Shown in pieces: positions 1 to 8,608 of a stretch of 64,000 bases of DNA. Under the pieces are notes generated by a model. That model had not been told where the DNA came from, ran no database searches, and was given only the letters and a program-made list of their open reading frames with translations. The stretch comes from Helichrysum umbraculigerum (taxonomy: Eukaryota > Streptophyta > Magnoliopsida > Asterales > Asteraceae). Positions within the stretch are counted from its first letter, which is position 1, and each line of letters starts with the position of its first letter. The stretch covers positions 4,070,001-4,134,000 of the forward strand of contig CATIUR010000001.1 in assembly GCA_949592205.1 (NCBI GenBank), written 5' to 3'. Made by a program: the position numbers and the translations under genes.

Positions 1-151
1 ACCTAAGTGTCGCTATGCGTCACTAAGACAAGTGTCGCCTAAAGCTAAACTTAAGTGTCGCTAATACAGAAAATGACTTTTCTAATAAAACTAACTAACG
101 ACACTTACAACTCAATAGACCAACTGATAGACACACAAACATGTATCAACA
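1..151 (-). repeat. RE1 3' LTR, inner part only
   Basis: Matches 12304-12454 without a visible mismatch. On the minus strand it starts TGTTGATACATG at 151 and runs off the window at position 1. It carries copies of the GCGTCACT/AGTGTCGC motif. Confidence 0.93.
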
Positions 152-161
152 AACTCCCCCG
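152..161 (-). promoter_or_regulatory. RE1 3' polypurine tract
   Basis: On the minus strand GGGGGAGTT lies directly before the LTR start TGTTG, the usual place for the plus-strand DNA primer. RE7 has the same arrangement before 51146. Confidence 0.8.
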
Positions 162-195
162 TGTCTTCAGCTTGGTCTTCAAAAACATCTTCAGT

Positions 196-2793
196 TTAAA
201 CCCAACCTGGTGGAAACACTCCACCAGCATGAATACCCACTCGAACACAAATCTCGACCACCTTCTCGAACTTTGAAGCTTCTTCTTGATCATAACGATG
301 ATACTCCATCTTACTTTTGTGAAGAGCTTTCAAATCTTTCTTCGTCAAATTGATAAGGCTGATCGGATCAAAAACACGAAGAGTTCTTCCATATTTTGCA
401 GATAAACTCCAATTACCCTTCTCAATCACTGGATCTTCAACAGAAAGATATTCAATGACTGCTTCTTGAGTAACAGAATCAAACCACCAATATCGTAATC
501 TTTTCAGAAAATCAAGTGGTAATGACTGCAAAGGCACAGTTTTCTGACTAGCAGCTGGAGGATAATGATACTTCACAATCGGTTGCTGAGTTCTTGAATC
601 CAACTTTTTCTTGTATGAATAACGAACTCCCAGCTCTGGTCTAACCCACAAATACTTCTTGCTGTAGATATCTTTTCTAAGAATCTTCTGAAACATGTTA
701 CCACGAAAATCATCAGTGTGGTTAACAATGTTCAGTTGAGCAAGACGATTCAATTCTTCCTTCGGCAGCGTGCTAATACAATTAAATCTCGGTCGAAAAT
801 ACTGTACTCCATCTCTTCGCTTAATAAGAATCAGAAAGTTGACTTCATCAAACTTCCAACTTCTGATTAATCCAGTCAAATCACCTCGAACCTGATATGT
901 TTTGCAAATCTTCAATTCAGGCTTGAGCTTTCGAAACATCGGGCGCTCTGAAGATGTAGACGGTTGCGCTTGTTCAGGAACAGATTCAGCAGTTGGTTGT
1001 TCCTGAGTAGTATCTGTTTGAGGCTCTTGGTCATCATCAGAATCATCGGACTCAATGATCGGTGCATCAAAATCATACGGTTGAGCCGGTTGTTTCTGAA
1101 CTGGTTCCGATTCTCGCTCAGGTGCTGGTTCCTGATGAGGATTAACCAAATATTCTTCGTCTGACCCTGGAACCTCAGCATCCATCTCTATATCATCCGG
1201 ATCAACTGATTTATCTTCTTCATCATCCGGATTTATCAAACTCTGAATGTATGTGAGATTAACATTCGAATAATCAACCGAAATGGGTCTCGGTTGTCCT
1301 GGAACATCAACGAAATAATCCAAAGCAATGTTTTCATTAATAGAATCTGGATTTACATTTTCGGATTCTGGGGGAGGGGTTACATTTGTTTCTAAGGTTC
1401 TCTGACCTTCCTCCCCCGAAACAACAGTAACCGCTTCCAATTCTAACAACCTAGACTGCACATCTTTCAATTCTAGCTGCAATTCCTGCACATGAGCTGC
1501 TTTTATCTCCAAATCTTTTATTTGAGCAGCTTGAGCTTCAATCACGGCAGCCTGATCATCAAAACGCTTGTTCATCTGAGTTATCTGATCAAGTAACTGC
1601 TGAAGCATCGCAGTCGGCGGTTGTTGTTGTTGTTGTTGATCTTGGTGACCAGGTTCCTGAATGGTAATTCCTGTTCGCTGGCGTCTTCTCAATGGTAAAT
1701 TAGCATAAGACGGAGAAGACCCAGCTGGTCGCTTTCCAAGATTAGGCGGTACATGAACACGCCCCGCAGAAATCCTTCTCAAAATACGCTTAAAGCGTCG
1801 AGGATCAGCCAACTGTATTCCATCCAATGCATCCTGAGGTGGTACATCACCCGGAGAATCAGGTGGTGTAAGACCACCATCAGATTCCTCAGCTGGAACC
1901 TCTCCAACTTGCTCAATATCCTCCAAATCTTGAGCTACAGCAGCATCAACTAAATCTGCCTCATTGACCGGAGGAACAACATCCTCATAACCATCCCCAG
2001 GCGGCGCGACATAGTTTTCGTTTACTATGTGCCCAAATAACTCACGATCAGGTAAGATCTGAGAATCTTTTGGTGGCAGCTTACAGTCATTGAAAACACG
2101 TAACATCATGGGCGTTGGAAATAGTAACGATCGTAGATCCGGAGCTATTCCCAAATTCAAATCATTTAACAACAGCTGAACAAACCGAGGATATAACAGC
2201 CATTTTTCTTTTCCAGCGCGAACATTATCAACCATATTCCCGAAAATATAACCACTGAAGTTATACGGCTTGTTATAAACTAACGCCAGCATCAGAGACA
2301 AAGTCATGTGACTTGCAGCATCGTATCCTCCTTTTCGCGGAGATAAACACACAATTACAATGTGAGCCAAGTATCTCCAAACCCGACAGAGATACTGTTT
2401 ACGAAAATCAGTAAGCTGATCAGCCGGATAACCCAATCTCTGAAGACCCCCGTAGATAAAAGTGGTCTCAAAAACGGTCGGCATATCGTTTGCATCATCA
2501 AACTGCAAAACACGGCGAACTGAATCCTGTGTAATCTGAATCTCACGACCAAACATCATGGTCACAATCCGCGGAGTATCGTTCTCTGTTCTGATAAATG
2601 CATGGTCATAAAACTCCTCGATTTGATTCATATACACTGGTACTGAAGCTGTAATAGCGTAATGAATCCTCGAACGTCTAAGAAACTCGATCATCGGCCG
2701 AAAAGGCAATGAGTTCTTATGCGTAGATTCCAAAAATGCAACAATGTTGTGCCTGGTGTTTGTGCGACGATAATAATCATGAAGATGCTCCAT
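196..2793 (-). CDS. RE1 ORF3, Sirevirus envelope-position protein (865 aa)
   Basis: This is a single open frame between pol and the 3' LTR, where Sireviruses carry an 'envelope-like' ORF; its true role is unknown. Residues about 1-215 form a globular domain shared with RE2, RE7 and RE10 (MIEFLRRSRIHYAI, then WRYLAHIVIVCLSPRKGG, ALVYNKPYNFSGYIF, LYPRFVQLLL). A Q run and a likely coiled coil follow at about 385-470, an acidic low-complexity stretch at about 500-640, and a conserved basic C-terminal domain at 650-865 (IKRRDGVQYFRPRF; ends FPPGWV). I see no signal peptide and no convincing membrane segment, so a true envelope role is doubtful. The ATG directly follows a splice-acceptor-like TTACAG. 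The frame is intact, unlike RE7 and RE10. Confidence 0.85.
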   Translation of the reverse strand: MEHLHDYYRRTNTRHNIVAFLESTHKNSLPFRPMIEFLRRSRIHYAITASVPVYMNQIEEFYDHAFIRTENDTPRIVTMMFGREIQITQDSVRRVLQFDDANDMPTVFETTFIYGGLQRLGYPADQLTDFRKQYLCRVWRYLAHIVIVCLSPRKGGYDAASHMTLSLMLALVYNKPYNFSGYIFGNMVDNVRAGKEKWLLYPRFVQLLLNDLNLGIAPDLRSLLFPTPMMLRVFNDCKLPPKDSQILPDRELFGHIVNENYVAPPGDGYEDVVPPVNEADLVDAAVAQDLEDIEQVGEVPAEESDGGLTPPDSPGDVPPQDALDGIQLADPRRFKRILRRISAGRVHVPPNLGKRPAGSSPSYANLPLRRRQRTGITIQEPGHQDQQQQQQPPTAMLQQLLDQITQMNKRFDDQAAVIEAQAAQIKDLEIKAAHVQELQLELKDVQSRLLELEAVTVVSGEEGQRTLETNVTPPPESENVNPDSINENIALDYFVDVPGQPRPISVDYSNVNLTYIQSLINPDDEEDKSVDPDDIEMDAEVPGSDEEYLVNPHQEPAPERESEPVQKQPAQPYDFDAPIIESDDSDDDQEPQTDTTQEQPTAESVPEQAQPSTSSERPMFRKLKPELKICKTYQVRGDLTGLIRSWKFDEVNFLILIKRRDGVQYFRPRFNCISTLPKEELNRLAQLNIVNHTDDFRGNMFQKILRKDIYSKKYLWVRPELGVRYSYKKKLDSRTQQPIVKYHYPPAASQKTVPLQSLPLDFLKRLRYWWFDSVTQEAVIEYLSVEDPVIEKGNWSLSAKYGRTLRVFDPISLINLTKKDLKALHKSKMEYHRYDQEEASKFEKVVEICVRVGIHAGGVFPPGWV

Positions 2794-3514
2794 CTGTAAC
2801 TATAATCCAGACAAGAACACGAAAAATCGTTACAGAATAAGCTCAAAAACATAATCAAAAAATCTGATTTTATAGCGTCACTGAAGAAGTGACGCACGTA
2901 AGACAGCCGACACTTAAGGAGTGCCGTATGAAAATCAGAAATCAGAAGGATGCGTCACTTAAGGTAAGTGACGCATTCAAAACGTCATTGGTGTAAGTGA
3001 CGTTGCCGTAACATGTATCATTCAAGTGGTACTTAACAAGTGACGGGTATGCGCCATTTAAAAAAAGTGACGGTTAGTTGAAGCGGCACTGACAGCGTCA
3101 GTTATGGAAGTGACGGATCAAAAACGTCACTCGGTAAGTATGATGTGGGAGTGACGCATAAAGGCGTCACTCAACAAAGTGACGGTTTAAGGCGTCACTT
3201 GTGGAAGTGACACTTTAACATACGAAATTACAATTAAGCGTCACTTAAGGAAGTGACGCTTGAAGTGACGCAACGATGAAGATCATCGTGTCACTGTTCA
3301 AGCCCGGTAATCACGACGAACCAAATTTGGGGTTTTTTGAAAACGAGTTAACCAAACGATGCGGCAAGTAAAAACGATTAAAACACACCGTTTATTAACA
3401 CAAAACAATAACAAAACAATCCCCAATAATCGTGATTACATAAACCCTAAAAACCCGAAACTTCAATCGGCGATTAAATCATGGATACGCAATTATAATA
3501 GATAAAAACGGTAC
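2794..3514 (-). other. Putative leader intron of RE1 ORF3, with hairpin-motif array
   Basis: On the minus strand a donor-like TTAG|GTACC (intron begins 3514) and an acceptor-like TTACAG|ATGG (ends 2794, touching the ORF3 ATG) bound 721 nt. About 2876-3300 holds a dense array of GCGTCACTT/AAGTGACGC units, many as inverted pairs with loops of a few bases. RE7 has the same donor and the same layout at 47784-48409. Inferred from sequence only. Confidence 0.5.
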
Positions 3515-3599
3515 CTAATGATGCGTATGAGTGAGATGAACAAGGTAACGGAGGCCGATTGCACGCAAAATACACAGAACGCCGTAGATCGATCGAAAA

Positions 3600-3800
3600 G
3601 CAAGAACAGTCGAAGTGACGCAGCGACGAGAGAAGTGACGCAAGGAAAGTGGAAGTGACGCGTAGTGAATAGTGTTGGTGGTAGAAATAAGTGCCGGATA
3701 CGGACTATTTATACCAAAACTCTAATCAGCGTCACTTAGAACGACTCTTAAAGCGTCACTTGTATGCGTCACTATGAGCGTCACTTATGAAGTGACGCAT
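3600..3800 (-). promoter_or_regulatory. Putative internal promoter for RE1 ORF3
   Basis: On the minus strand TATAAATAG (3713-3705) sits about 900 bases before the ORF3 ATG. GCGTCACTT units lie just upstream (about 3728-3800) and in the presumed leader exon (about 3610-3665). This matches the RE1 LTR, where the same motif cluster precedes TATAAAT at 12237-12231. The TGACG core is also the known binding core of TGA-type bZIP factors; whether these bind here is inference. Confidence 0.5.
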
Positions 3801-4876
3801 ATCGACAGTTTTTGAAAAATTTTAAAATTTTATCGATCTTTTGCTGAGTGCTCAATTTGACAGTAAATGTGACTTGGTTAAAAAATAAATAAAAAATAAA
3901 TAAATAAATCCAAACTAAATACATTCTTTTTTGGTGACGGAGTTGATTAAGTCTGGTTAGGGATCATATCGGAATAACATGCAATTATTAGGAATGGTAA
4001 GTGTTATTTCGATCATCAGTATATTTGTCCACTTTAAATTTACTTGGCACATTTAAAACACCTTGTATAAAAATTATTTCAAGACAATTATTGGTATTGT
4101 TTGTCCACCTAAACATGTTACATCCGTGTCTGTGAGGTAACCTTTTATTGTTAGAATGAATATTGCACCATGGTCCCCACCATAGATATACACCAATAAC
4201 TTAGACATGAACATAGTTTCCAATTTTAGAAGGAATATAAGAGAATCAATTTTAAGAATCAAGCCAGCGGTGACAGGTCTGTACTTGCGTACAACAGAGC
4301 AACATAACTTGATTCAGGTATAAGCAAAACTAAACGCAGTCAAACCAAATTTGTGGCGACCTTGTGTAGTATCTTAAATTTAAGACTTTGCAAGTGCATT
4401 GACTTACGTTTGCTTAGTTTTGAGAGTAAGCTGAATTGAGACCAGGTCTGCACTTTCGTACAACAGAGGAAACAATCAGCATACTCCCCCAAAAGATCTC
4501 AGATATACGATCCAAAAATAGAAGTATGTCAAGCTATGCTAAGGAATTAAGACTTAAAGTCGTACATCACAAGGTGTTTACCACATGATCATAGACATGT
4601 ATGGAAATTACTTCTTAATGCCTCAGAGACCGGTGTGTACCATGCCTACCAATACATCGTGTGATGAAGATAATTTAGATAAAAACTGTTTTAAGTGTGT
4701 CAGATAAATCTACTGACACATCCAAGATAAACCTTAAAATTCCATTTTGTGCATGTCACCCGATGTACTATCATATCCCAAGTTGTTTACAGACACAACT
4801 TCAACGTCTATTTTAAAAATGTAGCAACCTTGCGTTTTCTTTGATACTAAAGAGTATAAAAAGTGGCTGTTGCAAT

Positions 4877-4877
<1 letters not shown>
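3801..4877 (-). other. RE1 pol-ORF3 spacer, conserved non-coding block
   Basis: No credible ORF. Much of it aligns by eye with RE7 (46370-47300), RE8 (51556-51905) and RE10 (about 58690-58990). It holds two copies (about 4275-4300 and 4444-4468) of a motif that on the minus strand reads GTTGTACG...GTACAGACCTG in one copy. It also holds an internal purine tract, TTTTGGGGGAG (about 4494-4484 on the minus strand), like the 3' polypurine tract. Confidence 0.7.

Positions 4878-4922
<45 letters not shown>
4878..4922 (-). repeat. 45-base A tract (minus strand) after RE1 pol
   Basis: An unbroken T45 on the plus strand, 47 bases past the pol stop codon. RE2 has A50 at the same relative place, RE7 an A-rich run, and RE10 a short A9 next to G5. 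Confidence 0.95.
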
Positions 4923-4926
<4 letters not shown>

Positions 4927-4969
4927 AACACACATAAAAGCAAATAACGTTAACTATCCAAGTCACACA

Positions 4970-7900
4970 TTACTTTTTAGACCCAAAGAATCTTAAACCG
5001 ATCATGTTGACCAGTTCATCAAATCGAGCACGTGAAAAGGCTTTGGTGAATAGGTCAGCATTTTGTTTAAGGGTGTCTATGTGGACCAAGTCTATCAAGT
5101 GTTTTTCATAGCAATCCCGTATGAAGTGGAACCTAAGTTCAATATGTTTTGTCTTAGAGTGCTGTACGGGATTGCGTGTGATAGAAATAGCAGCAGTGTT
5201 ATCTATGTGAATGGGAGTCATAGTAAGAAGTAACCCGTAATCGCGTAATTGGTGCTGAATCCAGAGAACTTGAGCACAGCAACTAGCGGCAGCAACATAC
5301 TCAGCCTCTGCTGTAGAAAGAGAGACTGTAGTTTGCTTCTTGCACTGCCACGAGACCAAACGCGATCCCAGAAACTGACATCCACCCGTTGTAGACTTCT
5401 TATCGATACTGCAACCTCCATGATCCGAATCTGAATAGGCTGTGAGAGCGAAAGTCTTCTCATTTGAATACCAAAGACCAAGGGTAGGTCTAGCTCTGAG
5501 ATAACCAAAAATTCGCTTTACTGCCTTCATATGTGACACCTTTGGTTTAGCCTGATAACGTGAGCAAATCGACACGGCAAATACAATATCCGGTCTTGAG
5601 GCAGTCAAATACATAAGAGAACCTATCATTGAACGATAGTCCCTCTCCTTGCAATCTTCATCTTCCTCAGCAAGCTTGAGATTGTGATTAAGCTCAATGG
5701 GAGTCCCATAGGTTTTACAAGTGAGCAGGTCATACCTAGTCAACATGTCATTGACATATTTTGACTGATGTATATAAATACCTTTTGCAAGCTGCTCAAC
5801 TTGTACACCTAAAAAGAAAGTGAGCTCCCCCATTGCGCTCATCTCAAACTCAGACTTCATGATTTTCTCAAAGTTCTTACACATTGCCTCATTGGTAGAC
5901 CCGAAGATAATATCATCCACGTAAACCTGTACAAGTAGCAAATCTTCCCTATCCTCTGACTGTTCACGAAGAATAAATAGCGTGCTATCGATGTTCCCTC
6001 TCACAAAACCATGCTTAATCAGATGTGTAGTTAGCCTCTCGTACCAAAGTCTTGGTGCTTGGTGAAGACCATACAACGCCTTGTTCAATTTACAAACGTA
6101 TTCAGGATGCGCAGGGTCTTCAAAACCAGGAGGCTGCTTAACGTACACATCGTTGTCAACCTTTCCATACAGAAACGCACTTTTCACATCAAGTTGATTG
6201 ACGCGAAATCCCTTGAAGGACGCGTATGCCAGAAAAATGCGTATGGATTCCAATCGAGCAACAGGGGCAAATACATCATCATAGTCCAACCCCTCAATTT
6301 GACTGAAGCCTTGAACTACTAGACGTGCTTTATTGCGAATTACAACGCCCCTATCATCCATCTTATTACGAAAAACCCAACGAGTGCCAGTCAAGTGGGC
6401 ACCCTTGGGTAAGGGAACTACTTCCCAGACTTGCAACTTTTCAAATTGTTGTAGTTCCTCTTGCATGGCCTCGATCCAGGATGGATCTTTTAAGGCCTCT
6501 TCAACTTTCTTAGGTTCATTCTGCGAAAGATAACATGAATTAACATTAGCCACCAGACCCGAAAGTTGTTCAGTATCAGTCTGTTTCGCTTGATGTCTTG
6601 TTTGAACCTTTGCATGAGGATCACCAATGATATTATCAATGGGGTGATCCTTATGTATCCGAGTCACTGGAATTTGATCTGGCACAAGATTCTGTTCCAG
6701 ATTACTCAGATCTCCCTCATTTGCAGAAATATTCGGAGAAGCATCATCATCTTCATCTCGTTGAGAAAATAAATGAGAATAATTCATATTTTCTGCTTCC
6801 TCTCCCTCATCACTTACCTCATCCTCTCCCCCTTCCTCTAATGATGGCATGTTTGGATCATACGGAAGCTCCTTGGTGTAGTTATACACTGTTTTAGAGG
6901 TAGAAGGAGCATCTTTCGATGGTGTAACCCGAGAAGTAGATGTCGGAGTAGGTGTTGTTGATGGTGGTGTGGGTGTAGTATCAATTGGTGTAGTATCAGT
7001 TGGTGGTGTTTCGGGTGGTGCATTAGGAGATGGGTCGGATGGTTTACTAACTGGTGTATCTTGAGAAAAATCAAGTCCATGTAGCATGGAAACTAACTCT
7101 TCTGTGTCATCATCATCAGGAATTTTGAAAGAGTCAAATAGATTTCCATAGTTAAAGAACCAATCCGGACCTGTTCCTTGAGGAGGTTCCGTATACCTTA
7201 AACATTTTACTTCAAACTGTTCCTCAATCTGATTCGTTGATTTGTTAAAGACTCTTTTGTTCGGAGAATTGACTGAATATCCAAGAAAAATCCCTTCAAC
7301 AGCTTTGTCACCAAACTTAGAGACCTTATCTTTTGTAATCATGATCATGCATGGACACCCAAATGGTTCTAAGAACTGAAGGTTTGGCTTACGGTTATTG
7401 AAAAGTTCATAACACGTCTTGTTCTTTTTCTTAACCGTGAGCACTCTGTTGAGAACATAACAGGCAGTATTAACTGCCTCAGCCCAGAAGATGATTGGTA
7501 ATTTGGAGTCAGCTAACATGGTTCGAGCTGTCTCTATAATTGTCCTGTTCTTTCTTTCTGCAACTCCATTCTGTTGTGGAGTCCTTGGAGCACTGAATTG
7601 ATGCTCGATTCCTCTTGTAGCACAAAACAATTCGAGAGTTGAGTTCTTGAATTCAGTTCCATTGTCGCTTCGTATCCGTTTCACCTTCAAGTTGCACAGA
7701 TTTGCCAACTTGTCCAACAAATACACCAGAACCTCAGGAGTTTCCCCTTTTGTAGTCAAGAAATATACCCACGAAAACCTTGAGTAGTCATCAGTAACTA
7801 CCAAGCAGTAAGACCGACCACCAATGCTCTTTGTTGAAACTGGACCGAACAGATCCATATGCAGTAGTTCCAACGGAGCTGCAATAGAATTCACAACCTT

Positions 7901-8536
7901 AGACTTGTGGGACTTCTTGTGGAGTTTTCCTTTGTGACAAGAAACACAGTCATCTTGTAAAGCAAATGACTGTTTTGGAACTCCCCTCACTAAATCATTA
8001 TTAATCAGAAAATTCATTTTACGGAAATGAATATGTCCCATCCGTCTGTGCCAAAGGAGTGATTCCTTTTCTGAAGCCTTTGAAAGAAGACAAGTATAGT
8101 CACTTGTAGTCTCCACAGTTCGCATATTCATCACATAGGTGTCATTCTTTCTAGGTGCACGCATCAATACCCAATCCTCAGGAATGACATACCCCGGCTT
8201 CAATATTACACATTCCGTCTTTGTGAATAAAGTGGTGTAATCCTTGTCACAAACTTGTGAAACGCTCAGCAAGTTGTGAGTCAGCTCAGCCACATAATTC
8301 ACATTTTCAAAGCTAACTTTTCCATTTGTTAGCGTTCCCTTTCCCGAAATCGTTCCTCCTGAATCTCCCGCGAAAGCAACGTATCCTCCCGAGTATGGTT
8401 TAATATCCGTCAGAAGAGACACATCGCCAGTCATGTGTCGCGAGCAGCCACTATCCATATACCATAAACTATCCTTCACACGTTCCGACTGCTGCAACAC
8501 ATCAAAGAAAGAGATTAGTGAGAAACGGAGACCCAA
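4970..8536 (-). CDS. pol: RE1 pol polyprotein (1188 aa)
   Basis: Complete Ty1/copia pol. Domains in order: aspartic protease DSG at residue ~28 (DSGCSRHMTG); GAG-pre-integrase/HHCC zinc finger at ~160-200 (LWHRRMGH ... CVSCHKGK); integrase catalytic D (HMDLFGP, ~226), D (RSDNGTEF, ~289) and E (QQNGVAERKN, ~325); a proline/threonine linker at ~490-560; RT from ~685 with YVDDIIFGS at ~873; RNase H with YSDSDHGG (~1037), TAEAEYVAA and HIDNTAAI. Length and all catalytic motifs are intact, so the enzyme could be active. The first in-frame Met is arbitrary. The frame differs from that of the gag tail, and a 3' splice-site-like TTGCAG (ends 8492) lies just before the protease. Confidence 0.95.
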   Translation of the reverse strand: MGLRFSLISFFDVLQQSERVKDSLWYMDSGCSRHMTGDVSLLTDIKPYSGGYVAFAGDSGGTISGKGTLTNGKVSFENVNYVAELTHNLLSVSQVCDKDYTTLFTKTECVILKPGYVIPEDWVLMRAPRKNDTYVMNMRTVETTSDYTCLLSKASEKESLLWHRRMGHIHFRKMNFLINNDLVRGVPKQSFALQDDCVSCHKGKLHKKSHKSKVVNSIAAPLELLHMDLFGPVSTKSIGGRSYCLVVTDDYSRFSWVYFLTTKGETPEVLVYLLDKLANLCNLKVKRIRSDNGTEFKNSTLELFCATRGIEHQFSAPRTPQQNGVAERKNRTIIETARTMLADSKLPIIFWAEAVNTACYVLNRVLTVKKKNKTCYELFNNRKPNLQFLEPFGCPCMIMITKDKVSKFGDKAVEGIFLGYSVNSPNKRVFNKSTNQIEEQFEVKCLRYTEPPQGTGPDWFFNYGNLFDSFKIPDDDDTEELVSMLHGLDFSQDTPVSKPSDPSPNAPPETPPTDTTPIDTTPTPPSTTPTPTSTSRVTPSKDAPSTSKTVYNYTKELPYDPNMPSLEEGGEDEVSDEGEEAENMNYSHLFSQRDEDDDASPNISANEGDLSNLEQNLVPDQIPVTRIHKDHPIDNIIGDPHAKVQTRHQAKQTDTEQLSGLVANVNSCYLSQNEPKKVEEALKDPSWIEAMQEELQQFEKLQVWEVVPLPKGAHLTGTRWVFRNKMDDRGVVIRNKARLVVQGFSQIEGLDYDDVFAPVARLESIRIFLAYASFKGFRVNQLDVKSAFLYGKVDNDVYVKQPPGFEDPAHPEYVCKLNKALYGLHQAPRLWYERLTTHLIKHGFVRGNIDSTLFILREQSEDREDLLLVQVYVDDIIFGSTNEAMCKNFEKIMKSEFEMSAMGELTFFLGVQVEQLAKGIYIHQSKYVNDMLTRYDLLTCKTYGTPIELNHNLKLAEEDEDCKERDYRSMIGSLMYLTASRPDIVFAVSICSRYQAKPKVSHMKAVKRIFGYLRARPTLGLWYSNEKTFALTAYSDSDHGGCSIDKKSTTGGCQFLGSRLVSWQCKKQTTVSLSTAEAEYVAAASCCAQVLWIQHQLRDYGLLLTMTPIHIDNTAAISITRNPVQHSKTKHIELRFHFIRDCYEKHLIDLVHIDTLKQNADLFTKAFSRARFDELVNMIGLRFFGSKK
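8492..8510 (-). promoter_or_regulatory. Acceptor-like sequence at RE1 gag/pol boundary
   Basis: On the minus strand a T-rich run ends in GATGTGTTGCAG just before the pol-coding start. The same place holds TATTTGTGCAG in RE2 (ends 15064) and TTATGTGCAG in RE10 (ends 62636). It could be a 3' splice site used to express pol. No splicing evidence is available here. Confidence 0.4.
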
Positions 8537-8608
8537 GCCTTTACAGACTTAGGTCTTCCATGGTCATCAACAATAAGCACATCAGATAGGACTTTATCTT
8601 TAAACAAA

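Noticed and set aside
196..2793. Calling ORF3 a true envelope protein
   Set aside because: I see no signal peptide, membrane anchor or cysteine pattern. Only its position fits the 'envelope-like' label.
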